Shown piece by piece: positions 32,085-40,754 of a stretch of 57,372 nt of DNA. Where the stretch lies: contig JAOMEO010000007.1 in assembly GCA_028345955.1 (NCBI GenBank), positions 1 through 57,372 on the forward strand, read 5' to 3'. Numbering within the stretch: the stretch's first letter is position 1; the number at the start of each line of letters is the position of its first letter. Below the pieces are notes generated by a model, which saw only the letters and a program-made list of their open reading frames with translations, searched no databases and was not told the origin of the DNA. The translations under genes and the position numbers were made by a program. Source of the DNA: Candidatus Thioglobus sp. (GTDB taxonomy: Bacteria; Pseudomonadota; Gammaproteobacteria; PS1; Pseudothioglobaceae).

Positions 32085-32177
32085 AAAGCTAGTTTAGATC
32101 AATTGTGCGAATACTATGTGATTTATTGATGAATTTTAGATGAATTCAGAATAATTAAAAGTTTAATGCAATATAAA

Positions 32178-32378
32178 CTATTTTCTTTTTTTTAAATCTT
32201 CTGCCATCTTAATTATCTTGGAGCTTGTAGTTTCCTTAAAAATGAATGGAAAAATGGAATGAATGAAGGATGCTAAAAACAGCAAGAATAAGATGAAACT
32301 GTATTTCCAAGCTCCCCAAAGGTGCTGAGGGTAGGTTTCGCCAACTTCTTTAGGATGCTTGGTGAAAATATTAGCCAT
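32178..32378 (-). CDS. DUF6356 family protein, 66 aa
   Basis: The N-terminal KHPKEVGETYPQHLWGAWKYS followed by a membrane helix with FIHSIFPFIFKETTS and a final ILxxMAEDLKKRK-like tail matches a small family (DUF6356) often annotated as capsule-associated without proof. A single membrane-spanning region covers residues ~28-47. Function unknown. Stands alone before the divergent dioxygenase gene. Confidence 0.7.
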   Translation of the reverse strand: MANIFTKHPKEVGETYPQHLWGAWKYSFILFLLFLASFIHSIFPFIFKETTSSKIIKMAEDLKKRK

Positions 32379-32505
32379 AGACTTTTTTAAGATTTATATT
32401 TTCTTATGAAGCTCAGTATAAACTCTAATCATTAACAAGCTTTAAATTTTCAGATTATCTGTAATAAAATGCCCTTAAATGGTTTATTTGGAGTTTTTTT
32501 GAGTA

Positions 32506-33339
32506 ATGCTTAAAGTACTAACAAGACAACAGATTGAGCAATATCACGATGAAGGCTTTATTTCTCCGATTCGGGTTATTTCTGAGGCCGAGGCGTTATC
32601 AATAAAATCTCAACTTGAAGCAGTAGAGGCGCAATTTCCAGAAGAGATTAATGCCGAGAGTCGCAACAATTTACATCTTTCTTTTGAGTTTTTAGATGCA
32701 CTCGCTCATAACCCTATTATTGTTGACGCTATGGAGGATCTGATTGGTCCAGATATTGCGCTTTGGGCAACGGTGATGTTCATCAAGGAACCTTCATCTA
32801 AACACTACGTTAGTTGGCATCAGGATGCAACCTATATGGGAATGAATAGCACTGACTTTCCAACACCCTGGATTGCACTAAGCCCGAGTAACTTGGAAAC
32901 AGGGTGCATGACGATGATTTCAGGCAGCCACAAGCAAGAAATCCATAAACATAAAGATACCTTTGAAGAGCTTAATATCTTAACACGTGGTCAGATCATT
33001 CCTGATGTTGACGAATCGAAAGGCGTTGATTTGATATTAAAGCCTGGAGAAATGTCAATTCATAATGGTGCTATCATTCATGGTTCTAAACCCAATAAAA
33101 GCCAACAGAGAAGGATAGGATTCTCTTTGCAGTCCTACATGTCACCAGTCATAGAACAGGTGGTAGGTCGGAATATCTGGACCCATATTCGAGGAAAGCA
33201 AAGACAGGACCGTGACGGACTGAGCTTGGACAGGCCGAAATACAATATGGATCCTGTTACCGTCTCTCAGCGCAAGATAGCCAATGAAAACTTGTCAAAC
33301 ATTCTTTACAAGGGTGCTAAAACGAAGCGCAACTATTAA
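32506..33339 (+). CDS. Phytanoyl-CoA dioxygenase (PhyH) family protein
   Basis: Fe(II)/2-oxoglutarate-dependent oxygenase: the iron triad is H105 and D107 (WHQDAT) with H192 (SIHNGAIIHGSKPN), and R202/R203 after it would bind 2-oxoglutarate. NLETGCMTMISGSHK is a conserved strand-turn of the family. Length 277 aa is standard. Such enzymes hydroxylate many small substrates; the substrate here is not identifiable. No cognate neighbours. Confidence 0.9.
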   Translation: MLKVLTRQQIEQYHDEGFISPIRVISEAEALSIKSQLEAVEAQFPEEINAESRNNLHLSFEFLDALAHNPIIVDAMEDLIGPDIALWATVMFIKEPSSKHYVSWHQDATYMGMNSTDFPTPWIALSPSNLETGCMTMISGSHKQEIHKHKDTFEELNILTRGQIIPDVDESKGVDLILKPGEMSIHNGAIIHGSKPNKSQQRRIGFSLQSYMSPVIEQVVGRNIWTHIRGKQRQDRDGLSLDRPKYNMDPVTVSQRKIANENLSNILYKGAKTKRNY

Positions 33340-33457
33340 GGCCAAGTTGATAATTTATATTTGAGCCAACCAATTGGATATTTTCTTAACTGTGATTGTG
33401 GTTTGAGAAGGGCTCAAGATGTTACCAATAATGCCGTGACAAGAAGGATCATCCTGA

Positions 33458-33652
33458 TCAGTTAGTGAAGAGTTGTGTAGAGTTATTCAAAGCAATGTAG
33501 GTTTTGTCATTGCCAATATGTATCCACCTATCTCCATCGGTATCGGTTTCGTCATGACGAATAATGAAATCAGGAAGCGCTGTTTGCAAAAACTTTATCA
33601 TCCCGTCAATGTCACTAACACAAAGGTTGGCATGCTCTAGTTGTGTGCTCAT
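33458..33652 (-). pseudogene. Truncated VOC/glyoxalase-like protein
   Basis: The first ~55 residues (QLEHANLCVSDIDGMIKFLQTALPDF, then GDRWIHIGNDKTYIALN) are a clear N-terminal VOC module, which starts with a metal-binding H in this position. Family members run 120-150 aa, but a stop comes at residue 64. The next 100 bp in other frames do not restore the domain convincingly. It may be a remnant or a single-module protein. Confidence 0.55.
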
Positions 33653-33758
33653 AAGAAGACTCCAAAAAATATTGATTCAGTCATAGCACAATCATCATAC
33701 CCAGAAATTACTTTGAACTGATTCATTTAATTTAACACTTAGTTTTCAAAAAAAAAAT

Positions 33759-33811
33759 GTATACAAAAAGATTACATAAAATAATAGAAAAAGTATACAA
33801 TTAGCGTATAC
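33759..33811 (+). promoter_or_regulatory. Three GTATAC sites, likely operators
   Basis: GTATAC occurs at 33759-33764, 33793-33798 and 33806-33811 in an AT-rich stretch upstream of the small DNA-binding-like gene. The last overlaps a TATACT -10 box (33807-33812). Closely spaced palindromes before a ribbon-helix-helix-type gene are usually autoregulatory sites. Confidence 0.55.
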
Positions 33812-33844
33812 TGCTTAACTAGTAAACAACAAGATGAATCTTCA

Positions 33845-34174
33845 ATGGGTAAATACATTAGAAAAAACCACAAGGAAGACGAAAAAAGGGTGGTCAGCGT
33901 GAGGATACGAAGACCTGTCTTTGAAGCATTCAAGGGCGCCTCGTTGGCTGCCCAAAAGTACGGCTACAGCATGTCCTTGTCCGCTGTTTTTGAAACTGCA
34001 CTGGAGGATGCGATAACAGAATTCAAGGAAATTAGTGGGGTCGATTTTCATGAAATCGAGAAAACGAACCTACATGAGGAGTGGGAAAAAAAATATGAGG
34101 CGGTATTAAAGACCACTTCAAAGAAGTCTCACAAGATTGATAACACAAAAAAAGGAAGGGGAGAGGATAAATGA
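33845..34174 (+). CDS. Ribbon-helix-helix-like DNA-binding protein, 109 aa
   Basis: A basic start (MGKYIRKNHKEDEKR) leads to RVVSVRIRRPVFEAFKGAS, a strand-plus-helix like the DNA-binding end of RHH (MetJ/Arc) proteins, then a second helix (MSLSAVFETALEDAITEF). The C-terminal 40 residues are charged and coiled. The GTATAC sites upstream support autoregulation. Overlaps the next gene by 4 bp (ATGA), as in toxin-antitoxin or partition pairs. Confidence 0.6.
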   Translation: MGKYIRKNHKEDEKRVVSVRIRRPVFEAFKGASLAAQKYGYSMSLSAVFETALEDAITEFKEISGVDFHEIEKTNLHEEWEKKYEAVLKTTSKKSHKIDNTKKGRGEDK

Positions 34175-34413
34175 CAGACATCAATGTAGCTAAACAGATT
34201 CAGGATTTGAGGAGAGATTTAGATATGGAGGTGAACTTATTCCATGAGCAGATCGAACTACCGCTGGATGAGGCTTTGAAAGAAGACAAAGAGTTTTCAG
34301 AGTACAAACAATTCGGCAGCAATTCAGCTCAACTCAATAAAGGAATTGCCTTATCTAAATGGTTCAGAAAAATTACCTTACAAATTGAGTCAATAGACCC
34401 GTTCTATAAATAA
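34171..34413 (+). CDS. Hypothetical partner protein, 80 aa
   Basis: An acidic, helical protein (QIQDLRRDLDMEVNLFHEQIELP, then EFSEYKQFGSNSAQLNKGIALSKWF). No known toxin motif is visible. It starts inside the stop of the RHH-like gene, so the two proteins are made together. A toxin-antitoxin pair or a small partition/regulatory unit are alternatives. Confidence 0.55.
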   Translation: MTDINVAKQIQDLRRDLDMEVNLFHEQIELPLDEALKEDKEFSEYKQFGSNSAQLNKGIALSKWFRKITLQIESIDPFYK

Positions 34414-34428
34414 GGTTGTTGGGAAAAT

Positions 34429-34551
34429 ATGATTAAAAAGATTATTACTATAGTTCTTCTTGCTGTTGCTTCTAGTGTTTCTGCGGAAGGCTTGGGTGTG
34501 ATTGCCGGCACCACAGGTTTTAGAGTTGGTTTGTCGGCTCGCGCCATTTAA
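34429..34551 (+). CDS. Possible secreted peptide, 40 aa
   Basis: ATG 34429 follows GGGAA by a few bases. The frame encodes a clean signal peptide (MIKKIITIVLLAVASSVSAEG) and a 20-residue mature part. It overlaps the 3' end of the convergent transporter gene by 32 bp. Short and unrecognised, but the signal peptide is convincing. Confidence 0.4.
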   Translation: MIKKIITIVLLAVASSVSAEGLGVIAGTTGFRVGLSARAI

Positions 34552-35383
34552 TAAAGGTGCTGGCAACACCAGTCATTATCAATACACCGCCGATTCCCAT
34601 TGCTAACGTAAATTGCTCTTCAAGAAGCACTATGCCGGCAATGATTGAGGTGATAGGTAGGAGCATCAGAAAAGGTGATATCTTACTAACATCGCAGATC
34701 CGCAACAAATGATACCAAACACTGTAGCCTATAACTGTCATGATAAAGGACAAGTAAAAGACTATCGACCAGTCTATAAGGTTGGCGCTCTTGATGGACT
34801 CCCATTGACCATCTTCAATAACTAGCGAGATGAGCAGCATTTGTGGTGTAGCAATAATAGCAACCCAAGCCAGTATAGTAATACCCGAGAGTGATTTGAG
34901 ACGACTAATCATGATTTGTGCTATCGCCCAGAAAACTGCGCCTGATATAACTAAGGCAACACTATCCAAACTATCACTCAGTCTCGGTTCGCCAGCAATA
35001 ACGACAACACCTGTAAAAGCTAAACCCATTCCTAAGGCTCTAGGCCAGCCGAGTCTCTCTTTGAGGATGAGAGTACTAAGGAGAGCTAAAATAGGGCCCT
35101 CTAGCTGCACCAAAATGGAGGCTGTCGATACGTCGATACCTTTCAATCCGTAGTAGGTGAGTCCATACTGTATTGTCGAACCTATAAAGGCGATTATAAA
35201 AAGCTCTCGCATATATTCCCATGGCGGTTTGGTAAACCATACCAGTATCAGACCTGCGATACCAAAACGGAGAGACATGAGCAGTAGAGGTGTGAACTGA
35301 TCCATGCCAATCTTTGTCAATGCATAACCAAACCCCCAAGTGATTGGAACAATGAGTGCTAATAAAATTTGATTAATGCTCAT
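34520..35383 (-). CDS. EamA/DMT-family transporter
   Basis: Ten hydrophobic helices in two EamA halves (residues ~5-135 and ~145-280). PITWGFGYALTKIG at the start and a repeated GIVLLEEQFTLAMGIGGVLIMTGV at the end (matching LILKERLGWPRALGMGLAFTGVVVIAG in the first half) show the internal duplication of this drug/metabolite transporter family. Located in the inner membrane; the substrate is probably a small metabolite, not predictable. Divergent from the beta-lactamase-like gene, with 132 bp between. Confidence 0.9.
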   Translation of the reverse strand: MSINQILLALIVPITWGFGYALTKIGMDQFTPLLLMSLRFGIAGLILVWFTKPPWEYMRELFIIAFIGSTIQYGLTYYGLKGIDVSTASILVQLEGPILALLSTLILKERLGWPRALGMGLAFTGVVVIAGEPRLSDSLDSVALVISGAVFWAIAQIMISRLKSLSGITILAWVAIIATPQMLLISLVIEDGQWESIKSANLIDWSIVFYLSFIMTVIGYSVWYHLLRICDVSKISPFLMLLPITSIIAGIVLLEEQFTLAMGIGGVLIMTGVASTFIKWREPTNQL

Positions 35384-35515
35384 GAGGAGGGTTTTTAACT
35401 CACGGTCAAGACTAGTGACTTAATCTTCCGTTGAATGAAGTTTTACCACAAAATTAAAACATTAAATTAAATTTCTTTTATTGGCAATAAAAGTAGATTC
35501 TTGTACAATCATTTT

Positions 35516-36613
35516 ATGAAAATTACATCGCGCGATAATGACAACTATTGCCCTCAACCAGAGTCCCTAGGAGGTTGGCGATTTTTGAAAGAGAAGAGAG
35601 AGATAAAGAGTCTCACAAATGTGAGTTTAGGGAAGCTCGACGATCTCATCCAAAGATACAGACTTTTCTTTGATACACATGCCTCAGGAATTGTCATTAT
35701 TCGTAACGGCTACCTTATCAAAGAGCACTACAGTTTTATGACTTTGCCTGGTAGTCGTTTTGATGTCTGGTCCTGTACAAAGTCATTTACAGGAACTGCC
35801 TGGGGTCTGCTACTGGAAGAGGGTCGTAAGGGCACACTGCCAGAAAACCTAAAGATTGACCTGGATAGTCCTGCATACTCTTTTCTGCCTGATAAGTACA
35901 AAGCGACAGACAAATCCAAAGAAAGAATAACTATTGGTCATTTGCTGACTATGACTTCAGGGATTGCTGGAGAAAGTGATCTCGTCTTTGGCGTACCCAC
36001 TGACATTGATTGCGGCCCGTTTGAGAACGCGCTTGGTTATTGTGATAACCGCTACGGTAGAAAAACTGATAGCTTGGTAGCCGAGCCCGGAAAGTTATGG
36101 AATTATAGTGACCCAGCGATGGCTCATTTATCGATACTGTTTCATTCCATTATGGGTCAAGAGATTCATGAATACATGCAAGAAAAAGTCTTTACAGAGA
36201 TTGGCATCGAGAATGCGAGCTGGGATGTGTTGGGTGGAGGGAAATTTATAGGTCCTCATACATGCGCTCATATAGGACTTCACATTTCGGCAAGAGAGTT
36301 GGCAAGGTTTGGTTATTTATTGATGCATCAGGGGTTATGGAACGGCAAGGAAGTGATCCCAAGTTGGTGGGTCGAGACCGCGACAAAATCCTCTCAGCAA
36401 TTGAATCCAGAGTATGGATACACTTTTTGGGTTAACACCAATGGAACTCACTGGCCAGGACTGCCCAAAGATATGTTTGCCCTTGAAGGCTATAACTCAA
36501 ATAGGTGTTACGTAGTTCCTTCCCAAGACTTGGTAGTTGTTAGGGTTGGAGCAGGTCCAAATCAGTGGAACGAACAGACACTTATAAGTGGTGTTTTAGA
36601 TGCAGTTAACTGA
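35516..36613 (+). CDS. Serine beta-lactamase-like hydrolase
   Basis: Class C beta-lactamase/esterase fold: the nucleophile motif SxxK is SCTK (S86, K89), the second motif YxN-like YSD in WNYSDPA, and the third near the C-terminus HWPGL, which lacks the classic KTG. No signal peptide, so it is probably cytoplasmic, acting as an esterase or peptidase rather than an antibiotic-resistance enzyme. ATG 35516 is preferred over TTG 35501. Its end overlaps the M81 gene by 8 bp (convergent). Confidence 0.85.
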   Translation: MKITSRDNDNYCPQPESLGGWRFLKEKREIKSLTNVSLGKLDDLIQRYRLFFDTHASGIVIIRNGYLIKEHYSFMTLPGSRFDVWSCTKSFTGTAWGLLLEEGRKGTLPENLKIDLDSPAYSFLPDKYKATDKSKERITIGHLLTMTSGIAGESDLVFGVPTDIDCGPFENALGYCDNRYGRKTDSLVAEPGKLWNYSDPAMAHLSILFHSIMGQEIHEYMQEKVFTEIGIENASWDVLGGGKFIGPHTCAHIGLHISARELARFGYLLMHQGLWNGKEVIPSWWVETATKSSQQLNPEYGYTFWVNTNGTHWPGLPKDMFALEGYNSNRCYVVPSQDLVVVRVGAGPNQWNEQTLISGVLDAVN

Positions 36614-38006
36614 GCAGATTTGATCCATCGCTAACCTCTGGAACAAATTCATTGAACTCTTGAAATGGAAAAGTTGGTTTCTTTCTATGGTGGTTACCTA
36701 TATTCATCAAATCTTGGTTCACGGCGCCACTCGAAAGAGCCATAAATGAAGGACATGACAAACCTTGAAGGTCAGGTGATAAATAACCAGATTTAACCAC
36801 TAGAAGTCGATAATCCTGAAGGTTTAAGCGCAAATTATCAAAGTCGGAGAGGTAATGAAAAGGCCTTCTTCTTTTGGAGACAACGATTGTTATGTTTTGT
36901 ACCTTAGCAATTGCACATTGCTCTTTAAAGTAGACCTCATCAGCATTTAATGCTAAATTTGGTCCACCACCACCAAAGCTTCCACCAATATTAAATTCAT
37001 TTCCTTTTTGGAGTTCATTGTAAGCTGACTCTGAGGCAATTCCGGCGAATAATACATGATCAATTTTTTTGTTCAATACTGCTTCCAAGACGTCAGCTCT
37101 ATCACCCACACCTCCGGCTGTGGGATTGTCACCACTATCAGCGATGATAGAAAAGTTCTTGGGTAGTGAATTAATTGAAGCACTGATGTCTCCTGATCGC
37201 ATGTCAAATTTTAATTGATGGCGAGAGTTCCAGTAAAGATTGGCAATGATTTGACAAATCTCTGTGCCTGTTTTTTTGTTGGTGCAGGTCACCACAGCAG
37301 AGGCCACCGCTCTTTGGGTATCTGCCCAGACATAGCCAACCATCAGATTGGTGTCAATGATTCCCTTTCTTTGATCTAACAATTCAAGGTTTTTATAAAT
37401 CGATTGGCAGGGCTCAACAAATGTTGAAGACATTTCCCCAGCAACCAGCACAGGAATCGGTGACCATAGCACAGTAGGGCGTTTGTTGCTTGTGAGCGCG
37501 TCCGCGAGCATTTTTGATGCTCTCATGTAAGTTTCTTCTACATCAACGTGGGGAGCAGTTCTGTAGGCTGCAAAGGCGTCAATGTTGTTAACGATTTTGT
37601 TTGTCATTTGGCCGTGAAGATCAAAACTTACAGAGACGATACAATCTTCACCGACAACATCACGAACAGCCTCAATCCACTCTCCTTCTGGATCATCTAA
37701 GTTGTCAACAAAGATTGCGCCATGCATAATAAGTAGCACCCCGTCAAGTGTTCCCAGAGACTCAAGTTCGGCGATAAATTTATCCTTTGTCTGTCTAAAA
37801 TACTGACTCTCTATAGGACCACCAGGAACCGATTTATTAAAAAAAATTGGATAAGTTTCGATACCGTAATTATCAAACGGAAAAGCAATCAGATCAAGCA
37901 GGTCTTGACCTTGTAGACTTTTAAAGTCACTTTCATTTTGATATAGCGGCGAATATGTGCTACATTCGGTACTAATACCGCCAACGGCAATTTTATTTAA
38001 GGCCAT
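36606..38006 (-). CDS. M81-family metallopeptidase (MlrC-like)
   Basis: Full-length (466 aa) member of the M81/MlrC family. Visible are IAVGGISTECSTYSP at the N-terminus, LLIMHGAIFVDNLDDPEGEW, SFDLHGQMT, AAYRTAPHVDVEETY and DSGDNPTAGGVGDRADVLE with conserved His/Asp/Glu metal ligands. MlrC degrades linear microcystin products, but most homologues act on other small peptides or amides. It follows an aldehyde dehydrogenase (21 bp) and an aminotransferase, suggesting a catabolic operon. Confidence 0.88.
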   Translation of the reverse strand: MALNKIAVGGISTECSTYSPLYQNESDFKSLQGQDLLDLIAFPFDNYGIETYPIFFNKSVPGGPIESQYFRQTKDKFIAELESLGTLDGVLLIMHGAIFVDNLDDPEGEWIEAVRDVVGEDCIVSVSFDLHGQMTNKIVNNIDAFAAYRTAPHVDVEETYMRASKMLADALTSNKRPTVLWSPIPVLVAGEMSSTFVEPCQSIYKNLELLDQRKGIIDTNLMVGYVWADTQRAVASAVVTCTNKKTGTEICQIIANLYWNSRHQLKFDMRSGDISASINSLPKNFSIIADSGDNPTAGGVGDRADVLEAVLNKKIDHVLFAGIASESAYNELQKGNEFNIGGSFGGGGPNLALNADEVYFKEQCAIAKVQNITIVVSKRRRPFHYLSDFDNLRLNLQDYRLLVVKSGYLSPDLQGLSCPSFMALSSGAVNQDLMNIGNHHRKKPTFPFQEFNEFVPEVSDGSNLLS

Positions 38007-38027
38007 CCATTAGGTATAGAGTAGAAA

Positions 38028-39455
38028 TCAATTCCAGTCAGAAACCACCTTCACTTCAATGAACTCTTTTAGCCCTAATGCGCCATTCTCACGACCAATT
38101 CCAGAGTGTTTATAACCTCCAAACGGTGCGCCGTTTCCTGTACCTTTGCCATTAACCTCTACGATTCCCGAAAGCAGTTTTTTAGAGACACGCTTCGCTT
38201 TTTCAGGGTCCTGAGTTTGAATGTAGTTTGTCAAACCATATGGCGTGTCATTGGCAATCTCGATGGCTTCTTCTTCGGTATCAAAGGGAATGATTGATAG
38301 AACAGGACCAAAGATTTCAGTCCGGGCGATTGTCATTTGATTGTTGACATCAGCAAAAATGGTAGGCTTCACAAAATACCCTGTTTCTAGGCCTTCCGGT
38401 TTTCCTGTGCCTCCAATAACCAGTCTTGCGTCCTCGTCGATACCAGTTTGTATCAGGTTTTGAATTTTGTCGAACTGGACTTTTGAGACGACAGGGCCAA
38501 GATGTTTACCCTGTTTTGAGGCGATATCAACATTTGTCGAGTTTGCAGTCTCTTTGGCTATCTCAACCGCCTGGTCATAAACGGTGCGCTCTACGAGCAT
38601 TCTTGTCGGGGCATTGCATGACTGTCCGGTATTGTTAAAGCAATGTCTAACACCCCTTTTGACAGCTTTATCATCCGCATCTGCAAAAATAATGTTGGCG
38701 CCTTTACCACCCAACTCTAATGCAACCCTCTTAAAGTCGTCAGCTGCGTTATGAGAGATGAGAGATCCAGCTCTGGTTGAGCCAGTGAAAGAGATCATGT
38801 CGATATCTGGGTGGGAGGTAAGCTGACTTCCAACACCCGCTCCGTCTCCATTGACTAGATTAAATACGCCAGCAGGGCATCCAGCCTCATCGAGCATTTC
38901 AGCAAAAATCATTGAATCCAGGGGAGACAACTCAGAAGGCTTTAGGACCATTGTACAGCCAGCGGCAATTGCAGGAATAACCTTAAGTGCGACCTGACTG
39001 ATTGGCCAGTTCCAAGGCGTAATAAGTGCGCAGACTCCTTTTGGTTCATATAGCAGTCGATCGTCTGAATCGTCGAGCTGCTCTTCAAACTCGAACTTTT
39101 TAAGTTGTCTAGTGAATTCTTTAATTGCGCTTGTTCCAGAGGTTGCTTGAGACGCTTTCGAGAAATCAATCGGAGCACCCATTTCCATTGAGATGGCCTC
39201 AGCCATATCGTCCATTCTTCTTTCATAGATATCGTAGAGTCTCTCCAAGAGTGCAATTCTGTCGGCTTTCATTGAAATAGACCAAGAGGGTAGAGCAGCC
39301 CTTGCTGCAGCAACTGCAGCGTCAGTGTCAGTCTGGGAGCCCAGAGAAACGACTGCACAGACTGTCTCGTCTGATGGGTTGATAACATCAAGGTCGTTTT
39401 TAGTTGAAGGGTCGACCCATTGACCGTTGATATAAAACTGTCTTTTGTCTAGCAT
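38028..39455 (-). CDS. Aldehyde dehydrogenase (NAD-dependent)
   Basis: Oxidises an aldehyde to the acid. The catalytic residues are C280 (NNTGQSCNAP), E247 (LELGGKG) and N149 (TPWNWP), with a GSTRAG nucleotide loop at ~225. At 475 aa it is standard. Substrate not clear. Second in a minus-strand series with the aminotransferase (72 bp upstream) and the M81 protein (21 bp downstream). AGGAG is present before the ATG. Confidence 0.93.
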   Translation of the reverse strand: MLDKRQFYINGQWVDPSTKNDLDVINPSDETVCAVVSLGSQTDTDAAVAAARAALPSWSISMKADRIALLERLYDIYERRMDDMAEAISMEMGAPIDFSKASQATSGTSAIKEFTRQLKKFEFEEQLDDSDDRLLYEPKGVCALITPWNWPISQVALKVIPAIAAGCTMVLKPSELSPLDSMIFAEMLDEAGCPAGVFNLVNGDGAGVGSQLTSHPDIDMISFTGSTRAGSLISHNAADDFKRVALELGGKGANIIFADADDKAVKRGVRHCFNNTGQSCNAPTRMLVERTVYDQAVEIAKETANSTNVDIASKQGKHLGPVVSKVQFDKIQNLIQTGIDEDARLVIGGTGKPEGLETGYFVKPTIFADVNNQMTIARTEIFGPVLSIIPFDTEEEAIEIANDTPYGLTNYIQTQDPEKAKRVSKKLLSGIVEVNGKGTGNGAPFGGYKHSGIGRENGALGLKEFIEVKVVSDWN

Positions 39456-39527
39456 TATTTTTTCTCCTGTTTAATGAGAGAGAGGTTATCTTATGAAAAT
39501 TAGCATGTCAAGAAAAAAAAGCACAAT

Positions 39528-40703
39528 CTAAATGTTGGATAAACGCTCTATTGCTAATTTTAAGTTATCCATGCTTGTTGCAAAAGAGAGTCGCACATAT
39601 CCAGGCGCACCAAAAGCAGAGCCAGGAACCACAGCTAAGCTAATTTTATCAAGGCAATAAGTCGAAAACTCAACATCGTCCTTGAGTTCGAGTCGGTCAA
39701 TCAGACCTTGCACTCTTGGGAATGAATAGAATGCGCCGCGAGATTGTGGGCATTCAATGCCATCGATGGTGTTAAGACTGTCGACAAGAAAATTATGTCG
39801 TCTCTCAAAGGCTTTAACCATCATACTAATAAATGATTGATCGCCACTGATTGCTTCAAGTGCAGCAGCCTGTGAGATTGAGCTCGGATTTGATGTAGAC
39901 TGTCCCTGAATCTTTTTCATTGCCTTGATGATATCTTTCGGTCCGGCGGCATAACCAATCCTCCAGCCCGTCATCGCGTAGGCTTTTGAGACTCCGTTGA
40001 GGATGATTGTTCTGTCTTTTAGGTTTGGGCATGCCATCGCAATGTTGATAAATTCGTCGTCTTCCCAGCGAATATGTTCATAAATATCGTCACTAATTAC
40101 GTTGACCTGTGGGTGTCTTTCTAAGACTGCACCAAGAGACTCTATTTCAGATTTCGTGTATACGGCACCTGTAGGGTTTGAGGGGCTATTGAGAACAAAG
40201 AGTTTGGTATTGGCATTAATACAAGATTCAAGTTGCTCAGACATTATCTTGAATTCCTGGTCGAGCCCAGCTTCAATGAAAACTGGTGTTGCATCTGCAA
40301 GGATAACAATATCCGGGTAGGATACCCAGTAAGGGGTTGGAATGATAACTTCATCACCCTTACTAAGGATGGCCTGACAGAGATTATAAAAAACCTGCTT
40401 ACCACCAGAAGAGACCATCACCTCATTGTCAGAGTATTCGAGACCGTTTTCTCTTTTAAATTTCTCACAGATGGCTTTTTTAAGTTTTGGTGTTCCATCA
40501 ACTGACGTATAACGAGTCTCACCAGCTCCAATTGCCTGGCTAGCAGCCTTTTGAATATTAACTGGTGTGTCAAAGTCTGGCTCACCAGAACCCATGGAAA
40601 TGATTTGTACTCCTTGGGCCTTTAACTGCTTGGCTTTATCGCTCACGGCCAAGGTCGCTGATGGTTTAATTTTTTGTACTCGATTTGAAAGAATAGTTGA
40701 CAT
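39528..40703 (-). CDS. Aspartate aminotransferase, class I/II (type Ib)
   Basis: PLP-dependent transaminase, 391 aa. The Schiff-base lysine is K240 in [23 protein letters not shown] and the final SFATSMDNL are hallmark segments, and the N-terminal SGEPDFDTP is typical of the Ib group. Likely interconverts aspartate/2-oxoglutarate and oxaloacetate/glutamate. May share a transcript with the aldehyde dehydrogenase downstream. Divergent from uvrB, with 51 bp between. Confidence 0.9.
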   Translation of the reverse strand: MSTILSNRVQKIKPSATLAVSDKAKQLKAQGVQIISMGSGEPDFDTPVNIQKAASQAIGAGETRYTSVDGTPKLKKAICEKFKRENGLEYSDNEVMVSSGGKQVFYNLCQAILSKGDEVIIPTPYWVSYPDIVILADATPVFIEAGLDQEFKIMSEQLESCINANTKLFVLNSPSNPTGAVYTKSEIESLGAVLERHPQVNVISDDIYEHIRWEDDEFINIAMACPNLKDRTIILNGVSKAYAMTGWRIGYAAGPKDIIKAMKKIQGQSTSNPSSISQAAALEAISGDQSFISMMVKAFERRHNFLVDSLNTIDGIECPQSRGAFYSFPRVQGLIDRLELKDDVEFSTYCLDKISLAVVPGSAFGAPGYVRLSFATSMDNLKLAIERLSNI

Positions 40704-40754
40704 TTACGGGCTTATTTAAATAGTTTAAAATTAACTGCTTATGTTAATGAAAAA

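Noticed and set aside
35516..36613. Beta-lactam resistance gene
   Set aside because: There is no signal peptide and no KTG-type third motif, so a cytoplasmic esterase or peptidase is more likely.
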